A stretch of 64,000 nt of DNA from Pelatocladus maniniholoensis HA4357-MV3 (GTDB lineage Bacteria; Cyanobacteriota; Cyanobacteriia; Cyanobacteriales; Nostocaceae). This document shows, one piece after another, positions 1-8,678 of this stretch. The number at the start of each line of letters is the position of its first letter. The stretch's first letter is position 1. The notes under the pieces were generated by a model. That model was not told the origin of the DNA. It saw only the letters and a program-made list of their open reading frames with translations, and made no database searches. The translations under genes and the position numbers were made by a program. The stretch is taken from contig JAHHHW010000070.1 of NCBI GenBank assembly GCA_019359115.1, positions 1-64,000 of the forward strand, read 5' to 3'.

Positions 1-2
1 GT

Positions 3-677
3 TTAACTAAGGTTGACCACGTGAAAAATATGCTGCTAGGTCTTGTATATCAAAAGCTTCTGCCTTTTGATACGGTTTTAATGGATACGTGGTATGCAGT
101 CAATAATTTAATGCTTTATATTGATAGCCTAGATAAAACTTATTATTGTCCTTTGAAAACTAATCGTTTAGTTGATGATACTTTTGGCAAAGAAAAGTAT
201 AAAAATATTGAATCATTATCATGGAGTAATGAGGAATTAGAATGTGGTAAAATCATAAAAATTAAAGCATTCCCTGGTGAGAAGAAAGTGAAACTATTCC
301 GGGTTACTATCTCTACCGATAGAACGGATTATATCGCAACTAATGATTTATCTCAAAGTTCTACGGATGTTGTACAAGAGGTGTGTAAAATCCGTTGGAA
401 AATAGAGGAGCCAGCGCGTTGCGGGGGTTCCCCCCGTTGTAGCGACTGGCGTGAGTTTCACAGAGAAATTAAACAATTAACTGGCATTGAATCATGTCAA
501 TGTCGTAAAGCTCGCCTTCAGAGAAATCATATTGCTTGTTCAATGTTGGTTTGGCTTAGACTTAAAAATTTAGCTTATCAAACAGGTCAAACTATTTATA
601 CAATTAAGCACAACTTGCTTTCTAATTATCTGATTCAGCAACTAAAACGTCCAGACGTTTGTATGTGTTTGGTCTGA
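3..677 (+). pseudogene. DDE transposase, 3' part, with in-frame repeat insertion
   Basis: The reading frame is already open at the left edge (LTKVDHVKNM precedes the first GTG), so the gene begins outside the window. It encodes the C-terminal part of an IS4-superfamily-like DDE transposase: VLMDTWYA around nt 75-100 looks like the second catalytic Asp region, and the conserved block WKIEEFHREIKQ with RKARLQRNHI looks like the Glu region. That Glu block is interrupted by 15 extra residues encoded by a GC-rich palindromic 45-bp repeat at about 408-452. The frame survives, but the catalytic Glu helix is split, so the protein is probably inactive. The family assignment is from motif memory; the IS name is not known. 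Confidence 0.8.
408..452. repeat. 45-bp small dispersed palindromic repeat inside transposase
   Basis: The sequence is GC-rich with complementary ends (GCCAG...CTGGC) and a G5/C6 core, unlike the AT-rich gene around it. It splits the expected residues IE/EFHRE, adding exactly 15 codons, and GAG occurs on both sides, which fits a short duplication. Such small dispersed repeats are known in filamentous cyanobacteria. Confidence 0.75.
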
Positions 678-722
678 TTTAAAGTACCGCGTGGCGGGGC
701 TTCGCCCCGCCCGCTCTTTGTG

Positions 723-740
723 CCAGTTGCGTAAGTCCTG
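723..740 (+). mobile_element. Right terminal inverted repeat of the transposase element
   Basis: CCAGTTGCGTAAGTCCTG lies 46 bp after the transposase stop codon and is identical to the right end of the MITE at 14701-14823. This marks the likely right boundary of the insertion element at position 740. A hairpin (GGCGGGGC 693-700 pairing with 704-711) lies between the stop codon and this end. The left end is outside the window. Confidence 0.7.
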
Positions 741-1389
741 TTATTGAGCCGATACAATTTTACTTAGTATTATATGAAGCAAACAAGCTAAAAGTAAGCC
801 ATACCTAACATGTGGGTTTTGAGAAGAGTAATTCAAGAAAAGAAAAAGTCAAGGAGCTATACCCCTTGACCAAATTCAATCAAGTTTTACAACACACAAC
901 CACACATAACTAGTGAGGTCTACAACTATGTTAAATAAATCATAAGCTTTAGTCCATGATATATACCTTAAATTACTACTTTTTTAGTAGAGGCGATCGC
1001 AACGACACTGTAAACATGCTTGTTTCATAGATTTGTGTTCTACGAGGAAATTCTAGACAGCTTCTACATTGTCAGCTATGGTTTTAAGAATCCGCTTCTG
1101 TGCTCTTTGTTTAAAAGCCTGCGCTATTTCTGGGCTTCGGCTCCCGCAGCTTCTGTGGATATTCCGCATGTGGTCCATTGATTAATCAAGGAGTTTACCG
1201 CTCTAGTTTTTTTTGGGGACAATGCAAATGAGACTGCGATTTCAATCGCAGGTTTTTTTATCCTTTCTTATTTGGATATTAATACGATTGATTCTTATTG
1301 ATAATACTTTTTTAAATATTTATCACTGTTGTATACGTATTCAGTAGAACAATCGCTATATTGGATATGTAGAGTGAGGAAATAGTGCT
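741..1389. other. Gene-poor intergenic stretch
   Basis: No convincing coding region is seen on either strand. It is AT-rich, contains isolated HIP1 sites, and ends with the terminator-like hairpin listed at 1234-1259. A short unannotated transcript could end there, but no RNA family was recognised. Confidence 0.5.
1234..1259 (+). terminator. Rho-independent terminator-like hairpin
   Basis: CTGCGATT (1234-1241) pairs with AATCGCAG (1244-1251) and is followed by GTTTTTTT. No recognised gene lies just upstream on this strand, so it may end a small RNA or an unannotated transcript in 1000-1230. The part before the T-run could equally be one of the many small palindromes. Confidence 0.5.
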
Positions 1390-1536
1390 TTGACTGAAAA
1401 AATGAGCCGGACTAGTGTCACAATTCCAGAACCAGTGTTTGATTGGTTTAAGCAGTATTGCAATAAGCAAAAGCGATCAGTCTCAGCTCAAATCAGCTAT
1501 ATGATTGAGCAACTTAAAGAATCTGAGGAAAAATAA
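1390..1536 (+). CDS. Small ribbon-helix-helix (CopG/Arc-like) protein
   Basis: This is a short frame of 48 codons from TTG at 1390, or 44 from ATG at 1402. The TTG start is favoured because TGAGGAAA lies 8 nt upstream of it but 20 nt from the ATG. The sequence reads SRTSVTIPEPVFDWFKQYC then SVSAQISYMIEQLKESEE, which is the beta-strand, helix, helix pattern of ribbon-helix-helix DNA-binding proteins such as CopG antitoxins and Arc. The family predicts a dimer that binds an operator through the N-terminal strand. No toxin gene lies next to it, so a toxin-antitoxin role is only a possibility. Confidence 0.55.
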   Translation: MTEKMSRTSVTIPEPVFDWFKQYCNKQKRSVSAQISYMIEQLKESEEK

Positions 1537-1600
1537 GTCATCCTCTTAAGGATTTTGGAATTAACTCCACGGATAAATCCGGGAGTTTTGAAGTTGCTTT

Positions 1601-1834
1601 TCAAGCAGTTTTAATATTCTCAATAGAAGATTCTTCTGGAGAAGCTTTTAAACGCGTGACTGTGCTTTTACGGATGCGATCGCTCATCAGAAATACATTA
1701 GATCCTCGACTTCGCAAAAGTTGTCGGGGATCTTTCCCTGTTACAAAAGTCTGCTCGTCCTCATTATCCCAAGTAATAAAACAGGCAAATCGCCAAAATA
1801 TCTGGAATTTTTCGTCATAATTTTGGGTATGTAG
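1601..1834 (-). pseudogene. Remnant of an unknown gene, cut by a repeat
   Basis: On the minus strand an open frame without a good start reads QNYDEKFQIFWRFACFITWD, continues DEQTFVTGKDPRQLLRSRG, and ends SIENIKTA before TGA at 1601-1603. The composition looks like a real protein. Upstream the frame runs into a palindromic GAGACGCG-type repeat (about 1831-1876) instead of a ribosome binding site, so this appears to be the 3' remnant of a gene truncated by a repeat. The family was not recognised. Confidence 0.4.
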
Positions 1835-1917
1835 AGACGCGTAGCAAGATCCCGCAGGGTATTTCGCGTCTTTGGTGGGTTAAAATGTCAATTGATTTGT
1901 CCTATCCGAACCGTATT
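1831..1917. repeat. Truncated copy of the GAGACGCG / CCGAACCGTATT repeat
   Basis: GTAGAGACGCG and the following GCGTC-type palindrome, then TCCGAACCGTATT at 1905-1917, match the internal palindrome and right end of the element at 51326-51438. The left arm AATACGGTTCGG is missing here. From 1918 to 2179 only low-complexity sequence is seen, including GTGTAGGGG-type tandem repeats. Confidence 0.55.
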
Positions 1918-2179
1918 GAGACTGTCTTGCTTCTACAAATTTATGCAAATTTCTACAAAGTTTTGCAATTTGGAAACAATAATCACGAACAAATTGCTAA
2001 ACTTCTGTGATTAAAAAACAAATGACTATTGCTGTAAAGAAATGGGTGTAGGGGTATGAGGGTGTAGGAGTGTAGGGGTGTAGATAGATAGCATTAGTTG
2101 AAAATTATTTGTCTTACACCCCTATCCCCTTACTCCCCTATTCCCTTACCCCCTACACCCCTAATTTACTGGAGTAAGT

Positions 2180-4741
2180 ATGAAAAGTGACATGGCGATC
2201 GCACAACTGAGCCACTATAAAGAATATGGGGAATCTGTTCTCCAAAGCTTGGAGTTAGTCTCACAAAACCCGCCTCCCCAGGAAAGCTGGTTCCCTCAAA
2301 GTATCCATCAGAACATTCAAAGTTTAAAAGAATCTGCCCAAAGAGTAGTAGAAATTGCCTCTTCACCTGTGAAAATTGGCGTGATGGGTGAATTCAGTAG
2401 CGGCAAAACTTTATTGATTGGTAGTCTCATTGGCTACGCCGATGCTTTACCTGTCAGTGAAACCCCTACTACCGGGAACGTCACTGCAATTCATTTGCGC
2501 CAACAAGCAGATTTACAAACTACCCAAATTGGTAAGTACACCGTTCAGTATCTCTCCGATGAAGGTGTGAAAGAGTGTTTGCGGTTTATGCTTCAGGAAG
2601 TGGAAACACGAGCCAAAGCATCAGAAATATCACTGGACTTGCTGACTAGTCTGAAAAACCTGCACCCGACAACAATTGTCGATAGCAACGGAATCTTGAG
2701 ATGGTGCGAACAAGCTTGGAATCAGACGCAAAGTTTAGAACTGCGATCGCTACTGCGAGAAATAGTAGTGTATATGCGTACCTACAACACTTACGGCAAA
2801 TTTATTGGCGGTAAAAGCTACCAGATTGATCATACTACCGCCAAAAAAGGGCTGAGATTATCTGAACCACCGATGAATATCTTAGAACTCAGCTTTGATC
2901 AACTTCCACCACCTCCGCAACCGTGGACAAATTTTGCTCAACCATCAGCTGTAGATTTACAGAGAAGCTTTTCTTTAATTCGCCGTATTGATGTCACCGT
3001 TGAAGTATCCAAGGAAATTTGGGATTTATCTGCACTCCAAGGAACAAATGAATTTGTTTTGCTAGACTTTCCCGGTTTAGGTTCAGCAGATTCTGGGGTG
3101 CGGGATACCTTTTTATCACTGCGGGAACTCAGAGATGTGCAAACTCTGCTGCTGCTACTCAACGGTAGATATCCAGGTGGTGCGATCGCCTCAAAAATTC
3201 GTACAATGTTGGAACGCGATAAAGGACACGATTTAAGAGATAGAATCATTGTTGGTGTCGGACGCTTCAATCAACTTCCCCTGACTCAAAGTGACGAACG
3301 CGCCCTTGATGAACTCGTAGACGAACCATTACTTTCCGAAGCCAATATCTTAGAAAGTCTGGGCATTCTCCAACTTACCATTGCCAGTGCCAGCAATTTA
3401 ACCACAGAGAAAAAAAATATAGTTTTACTCTCCCAACTCCACGGTTTAGCGAAACTGGCGGAACTTTCTTCGTTAATTCAAGTTTCCTCTCCAGAATTTT
3501 TGCCAGAATTAGATATCCCCAACAAACTCTCCGAAGTTGAACTGCGAGAAAAATGGCAACAACTAAGTAAAATGTTACCGCCATCGAGTACCCTGCAAAA
3601 ACAACTCGGTGACTTTGCAGAAGACGGAGGAATCAGCAGACTACGCGCCTTACTCAAAGATCATGTCGCCCAAAACGGTTTAAAACAACTTGTAGAAGAT
3701 ACCCAAAGAACCGTCAAAGCTTTGCAAAAAGAGCAAGATAACCTCAAAACCCTCCTCGAACAAGTACCCGCTTATATCCCCGTCGAAGAAAACCCAAAAT
3801 TTATTGAACTGCGCCAAGGAATCGAAAATCTCGTAACTATTTACAGACAATTTCAAGAAGAATTAGAAAAGCAACCAATATTAAAAAATCGTGATGGCGT
3901 CGCCGTTAGTGATGTCGTCAAAGACGAATTAACTAATAAAATCTTCTTTGAATGGAGTGAATGGACATTACTATTTGATAGAACTAAAAATGGGACAATT
4001 TCTCTCACCAAAGCCGACAGCTTTTTTGGTGACGAAGAAGTAGAAGACACCATCCCAACCAAAAGCGATGATTTTTACTCTGCATTTGTCCAAACCATTC
4101 AAGAAATGCAAACTTTTGCTCATGATCGCACCACAGAAGCAGTGATCGACTTTTTCAAAAAACTATCAATCGAAGTTGCAGACGAACGTAACACAGTTAA
4201 TTCTGTGTTATCACCAGATATTGAAAGATACATACAAGACAACTTTGGGAAAAATCAACTCCGCCTATTTCGTAACTTCTTACGCGCAGTTGATCCAGCA
4301 AATAAATGGCAAAGATTAATTATTGATCACAGTGGATTAGCTAATAATAATCATGCCATCAACGCAGATGCTTTATTTCCCTTAGCGCGTCAAGATGACA
4401 AACATCCCAACGGACAAATTTTAGACTGGAGTCCTGATAAACAATTTCCCACTCCTCCCAGACCATTTAATCATCAAATAGCCGTTTTGCGCTTGCGAGA
4501 CGAAATCACCGCCAGCGCTGGTTTACATTTAGTTCAATACGTCAGTCAGTTAACTAAACAGGTGAAATCTTCCTTTTCGAGGGCGTTGAAAGAGATTGTC
4601 GATAGTTTACAAGAACTATTGAAATCCAAACACGAACCTTTACTAAGATATATCGCCGACGCAGACAAAGACAAATCAAAATCTGTTCCACCTTGGTTAG
4701 AAACCCTTTCGCAAGTATCGATGATCGGGGAGCGGGGATAA
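2180..4741 (+). CDS. Dynamin-like GTPase (SrfC-like)
   Basis: This is an 853-residue large GTPase. The P-loop GEFSSGKT is at residues 70-77, the G2-like Thr lies in PTTGN (96-100), and the G3 motif is DFPGLG (296-301). The expected T/NKxD position reads GRFN (361-364), so the base-specificity Asp is replaced by Asn. The rest is mostly helical and charged, as in bacterial dynamin-like proteins that assemble on or remodel membranes. No transmembrane helix is evident. A GGAG site 6 nt before the ATG supports the start. It is the first of three same-strand genes, followed by an Hsp70/actin-fold ATPase; this pairing recalls SrfC next to SrfB in enterobacteria. Substrate membrane and role are unknown. 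Confidence 0.85.
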   Translation: MKSDMAIAQLSHYKEYGESVLQSLELVSQNPPPQESWFPQSIHQNIQSLKESAQRVVEIASSPVKIGVMGEFSSGKTLLIGSLIGYADALPVSETPTTGNVTAIHLRQQADLQTTQIGKYTVQYLSDEGVKECLRFMLQEVETRAKASEISLDLLTSLKNLHPTTIVDSNGILRWCEQAWNQTQSLELRSLLREIVVYMRTYNTYGKFIGGKSYQIDHTTAKKGLRLSEPPMNILELSFDQLPPPPQPWTNFAQPSAVDLQRSFSLIRRIDVTVEVSKEIWDLSALQGTNEFVLLDFPGLGSADSGVRDTFLSLRELRDVQTLLLLLNGRYPGGAIASKIRTMLERDKGHDLRDRIIVGVGRFNQLPLTQSDERALDELVDEPLLSEANILESLGILQLTIASASNLTTEKKNIVLLSQLHGLAKLAELSSLIQVSSPEFLPELDIPNKLSEVELREKWQQLSKMLPPSSTLQKQLGDFAEDGGISRLRALLKDHVAQNGLKQLVEDTQRTVKALQKEQDNLKTLLEQVPAYIPVEENPKFIELRQGIENLVTIYRQFQEELEKQPILKNRDGVAVSDVVKDELTNKIFFEWSEWTLLFDRTKNGTISLTKADSFFGDEEVEDTIPTKSDDFYSAFVQTIQEMQTFAHDRTTEAVIDFFKKLSIEVADERNTVNSVLSPDIERYIQDNFGKNQLRLFRNFLRAVDPANKWQRLIIDHSGLANNNHAINADALFPLARQDDKHPNGQILDWSPDKQFPTPPRPFNHQIAVLRLRDEITASAGLHLVQYVSQLTKQVKSSFSRALKEIVDSLQELLKSKHEPLLRYIADADKDKSKSVPPWLETLSQVSMIGERG

Positions 4742-4969
4742 GTGATCAGGGAGTGGGGATTGGGGACATGGGGGACAACTAATCAGTTATCAGTGATCAG
4801 TTATCAAATTAAACTGATCACTGTTAACTGTTAACTGATTCATCCCCAATCCCCGAACGCGAGTGCGTCTCCTCTGGAGAATCCCCAATCACTTATTCCT
4901 AATCCCCGATCCCCAATCACTTATTCCTAATCCCCAATCCCCAATTTAATGTTAAGGGAATCTATAATA
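4742..4969. repeat. Low-complexity 7-mer type repeats between the two large genes
   Basis: The spacer consists of degenerate short repeats such as GTTAACTGTTAACTGAT, TCAGTTATCAGTGATCAG and CCCCAATCCC, typical of cyanobacterial short tandem repeats. It contains inverted halves able to fold (ATCAGTTATC against GTTAACTGAT) but no clear terminator or promoter. Confidence 0.6.
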
Positions 4970-7900
4970 ATGCCAATTAAAATAGAACTTTTTAATCGTT
5001 ACCAACTACGTACACATCCCAACGATCCATCTTTATTATTATTACCTGCAATTGAAATTAAACCAGTTCCGAATCCCCATTTTCCTCATATTTTCCGCAT
5101 TAATATATTTGTTGCAGGTATACCAGAAGACTTGGCTATAGCGATGCAATCGGCTTATAAAAGTGTAAACTTTGGTACGCATAAGCTTTTACAGCTCAAT
5201 ACTCCCCAGCGATTAAGACAAAGTGATTGTCGCTGGAATGAACCTTTACCCACAGGTGTGAATTGTAACTTGCAAGTTATTATCGAGTATTTTGAATCAG
5301 GCGCAACGGGTGATCCGCTTTTGTCTATTAGCAAACAGACGACTGCTGAGTGCAATATCTGGACTTATCCCATCAAAGATTACTCAATAAAAAATCCACT
5401 CATGTCTTTTACCGATTCAGTCTTAAACCCTTTTAAAAATACAGCATCCCAAACTTTACCCGATGAAGAAGTAAAGTTAGCTGCTGAAGCACCAGTGAAG
5501 CAAGTTGAAAATCAACCAGAAATTACTTATCCTGGTTGGTTTGCGATTGATTTTGGCACTTCTAATTCTACAGTGACGCTTTATGATCCCAAAGTGATTG
5601 TCACACCCCATAGTTTACCTAGTGAACAAGAAGCGAGGTTACGCGATCGCCTATCGACATGGTTAACTCAACGCCCTGTGGATAATGTAGCAGGTATTAG
5701 TCAAGATGCTTGGATGCAGGAATGGCAAAGATTTTTAATTGAAGTGAGTAAAAATATCCAGGTTGATAGTAATGTCAATTTACGTAATTTAAATGGCGAG
5801 CAATTTTTAGAAGCTATTCGGCAAATTGAAATTGCTTTGAGTAAACGTTTACCTTGGTTTCGTCGGGTTGCTAGTAAACATTTAAATCAAATTTATCATG
5901 AAGTGTTTCGCGTTCCACCCCTAGAATGGCAAAGTTTGATTTCGGTAGAGTTGGATAAAGATCGACGTTTGAGTGAAATTGCTAGCGAGTTGGAAGTTAT
6001 TGGTTTAGAACCGTTTTTACCAACCAACGATCCGCTAAAAGTCAAAGTTAGTTTGGGCGAACAAGCTAAACAACACCGTTTGGATGCAATTAGACAAGGC
6101 GAGGGAATTGATAGCAGATTTCTACATTCACCCAAACGTTATTTTGGACAAGAACGTTCTTTTCAAATTACTCTCAATGATAAAGAAGATTCCATCCCTG
6201 TTAACAAACTGTTGCAAGCGGCGTATGCTCAATTGATCGACTTAACTGAAAAATATCGCCAGCGTTCGGGTAAATGTTCCCAAGGTAAATTTTACCGCAC
6301 GGTGGTGACATACCCCACAATTGCTTCACCTTTTGTCCGGCGAGAAATTGAACAATTGGTGAAACAGCTAGATATTGAAGATGTGCAAATGGCTTATGAC
6401 GAAGCTGTTTCCGTAGCGATATTTTTTCTGTGGCGAGAATTTGGCGGCGATTTAAATTTAGGAATTGAATCTTTCAAAACTCGCTGTCGCCGGGATGGAG
6501 ACAAATGGTGGCAAAATGTGATGGTGTTGGATATTGGTGGTGGAACTACCGATTTAGCCTTGATTCGTCTTTCCCTGGAAGAAATCAATCCCTTTGAACC
6601 GGGAGAAGATCGAGGCGACGGCGGACGCTACTATAAACTTACACCGAAGTTACTCGGTTCCTCTGGACATCTGCAATTGGGTGGCGAATTGATTACCCTA
6701 CGGCTATTTTTGTTATTGAAAGCAGCAGTAGCCGATTGTTTACTGAGTGCAATTGTAGACGAAACCTTGCCCAGAGATATCTTAAAAGTTCAACCAGAAG
6801 AACTAAGCGATCGCTTTCTGCAAAACGGTAAATTCCAACCAGGTTCCCTACTCGCTTGTGTCGATAACGAAGTGCGCGAAGGTGAAGCTTACAAAGAAGC
6901 TTTAAACGACGCCGAAAAAGTCCTTCCCACCCGATGGAAAAACGCTCCATCTCGCGCCCAAACCTTCTACACACTTTGGGAACACGCCGAAGCAGCCAAA
7001 CTCACCCTCGGACAAAAACGTCAAACACTCGATACACCGTTATTCATTCTTGATGGACAAAAAATCTCCGAACTGCTAATACACAACGATATTACCTTAC
7101 CTACCAGCATTAGCGATCGCCTCAACATCACCCTCACCGTCGAACAATTTGAACAAGCAGTCGCACCCGTAGTCAAGGAAGCAGTCGGTATCGCCCAAGG
7201 ATTAATCGAAAACGCCTTTAAAAACAAATCATTCAATCCTGGTAATTCTCCTGAAACAGTCGATTGGTTAATTCTTTCCGGTAAAACCTGCAATTTAGAA
7301 ATAGTCGAACGCGAACTCTACCGAGTCTTCAGCAAATCAGACTACTTCCTGTGGAACGAAGAACGCGTCACCTTTGAACCAGAATACACCAAACTAGCCA
7401 CATCCGCCGGGGCTTGCTTTGCTGAAAAACTCCGTCAACTGAGCTTCTCTCCCCAACAAGCCAAAGACTTACTCAAAAAAGGCGCAAACCAACTATATAT
7501 AGATGTCAAAAACCTATTTTACTTTCTCCCCTGTTCCTTCGTCCGTGAAGTCATCGGCGGTAGTCCCGATCCCATCTTTCACGCTGGACAAGAATTATAT
7601 CAACTTCAAGCCACAGATGCGATCGCCAAATATCGCAGTCGTTGGATGGGAATGCAATTAACCAACAACATCAGACGTCAAGACTTCGAGAACATGAAAC
7701 TCCAACTTTGGGGTAGTTACAACGGCGATATCCTGATGAAAAAATTGGGAATAAACGAAGAAGACTTCAAAAACAACATTCAAGTCCAATTTGAAATCAA
7801 CCAAAAACTAGACATCGATTTATTATTATCACGATCTAAACCCCATTATCTCATCCCCGTTAACATACCTTGTCTTGATGCAGCCAAAGCGATCGCCACA

Positions 7901-8389
7901 CAAACAATTATTTCTGATCATGGAGAAATCGTCTGTGACATCGCCGTCAACGTCGCCGAATCAGCCAATGTCTTCAAAACCGATGCTCACACAGTACTCT
8001 TTTCCAGCAATCAAAACCAAGAAGTACAAATCTTTCGTTACAACGAAGGCGATACCCAAATCCAAGGAATAGGCTTAATCGCAGAATTACCACCCTTTCC
8101 TGTCAGTGGTAAACATACATTTTACTTCCAATTTCGCAACCCAGAATCAAATAAATGGGAACTCATCGGCGAACTTCCCCAACCAGAAATCAAATCCGAA
8201 TATCCTTGTAAATATTACGTCTCCCTCAACAAACAAGGTATCTTGCGAATCCACGCTTTTGAAGTACCTTACTGGACATCAACAAATCCCGAATGTTTAA
8301 AAATAGAGGGATGCGTTTATCGAGATTCCCTCCAAGCTCAATCTAACAACGTCGAAACAGAACGCGATCCATTTTGTGGATTGCACTAA
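4970..8389 (+). CDS. Giant Hsp70/actin-fold ATPase (SrfB-like)
   Basis: This protein of 1139 residues has an actin/Hsp70 ATPase fold. The phosphate-1 motif DFGTSNST is at residues 194-201, phosphate-2 DIGGGTTD at 521-528, and an adenosine-like LILSGKT at about 767-773. Some 190 residues precede the fold, a long insert separates phosphate 1 from phosphate 2, and about 350 residues follow, far larger than DnaK (about 640). This architecture resembles SrfB, a putative virulence-associated protein family. ATG 4970 is preferred to the in-frame ATG 4949 because AAGGGA precedes it by about 11 nt. It lies between a dynamin-like GTPase and an unknown protein on the same strand, suggesting one functional unit. 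Chaperone versus filament activity cannot be decided from sequence. Confidence 0.8.
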   Translation: MPIKIELFNRYQLRTHPNDPSLLLLPAIEIKPVPNPHFPHIFRINIFVAGIPEDLAIAMQSAYKSVNFGTHKLLQLNTPQRLRQSDCRWNEPLPTGVNCNLQVIIEYFESGATGDPLLSISKQTTAECNIWTYPIKDYSIKNPLMSFTDSVLNPFKNTASQTLPDEEVKLAAEAPVKQVENQPEITYPGWFAIDFGTSNSTVTLYDPKVIVTPHSLPSEQEARLRDRLSTWLTQRPVDNVAGISQDAWMQEWQRFLIEVSKNIQVDSNVNLRNLNGEQFLEAIRQIEIALSKRLPWFRRVASKHLNQIYHEVFRVPPLEWQSLISVELDKDRRLSEIASELEVIGLEPFLPTNDPLKVKVSLGEQAKQHRLDAIRQGEGIDSRFLHSPKRYFGQERSFQITLNDKEDSIPVNKLLQAAYAQLIDLTEKYRQRSGKCSQGKFYRTVVTYPTIASPFVRREIEQLVKQLDIEDVQMAYDEAVSVAIFFLWREFGGDLNLGIESFKTRCRRDGDKWWQNVMVLDIGGGTTDLALIRLSLEEINPFEPGEDRGDGGRYYKLTPKLLGSSGHLQLGGELITLRLFLLLKAAVADCLLSAIVDETLPRDILKVQPEELSDRFLQNGKFQPGSLLACVDNEVREGEAYKEALNDAEKVLPTRWKNAPSRAQTFYTLWEHAEAAKLTLGQKRQTLDTPLFILDGQKISELLIHNDITLPTSISDRLNITLTVEQFEQAVAPVVKEAVGIAQGLIENAFKNKSFNPGNSPETVDWLILSGKTCNLEIVERELYRVFSKSDYFLWNEERVTFEPEYTKLATSAGACFAEKLRQLSFSPQQAKDLLKKGANQLYIDVKNLFYFLPCSFVREVIGGSPDPIFHAGQELYQLQATDAIAKYRSRWMGMQLTNNIRRQDFENMKLQLWGSYNGDILMKKLGINEEDFKNNIQVQFEINQKLDIDLLLSRSKPHYLIPVNIPCLDAAKAIATQTIISDHGEIVCDIAVNVAESANVFKTDAHTVLFSSNQNQEVQIFRYNEGDTQIQGIGLIAELPPFPVSGKHTFYFQFRNPESNKWELIGELPQPEIKSEYPCKYYVSLNKQGILRIHAFEVPYWTSTNPECLKIEGCVYRDSLQAQSNNVETERDPFCGLH

Positions 8390-8678
8390 GGAACATAGGG
8401 ATTGGGGAGCGGGGAGCAGGATAAAAGGAAGCATCCCAAATGTTCAAAAAACCCGCCTGCGATTGAAATCGTCTCATAGCTAAAGACTGCTTAATCTATT
8501 TGAGTCGTATGAATACGACTTGTGCTATGAGCAAAGGGTTTAAACCCTTTGCGGTATATTGAAAAAATTGGGATGCTCCCGGATAAAACATAACGAGAAT
8601 TCTTCCTTGTTCTCCAATCCCCCTTATCCCCAACCCTCAATCCACAATCCCTAGTTTTGCAGAAATAATGGAGAGAAC
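8390..8678. repeat. Intergenic repeats including a dispersed palindrome
   Basis: The spacer holds the palindrome AAAGGGTTTAAACCCTTT (8534-8551) followed by a block starting CGGTATATTGAAAAAATTGG (8552 on) that recurs at 40003-40026 with one mismatch just after it. It also has GAGTCGTATGAATACGACT and GGGGA-type low complexity. No gene is seen. Confidence 0.6.
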
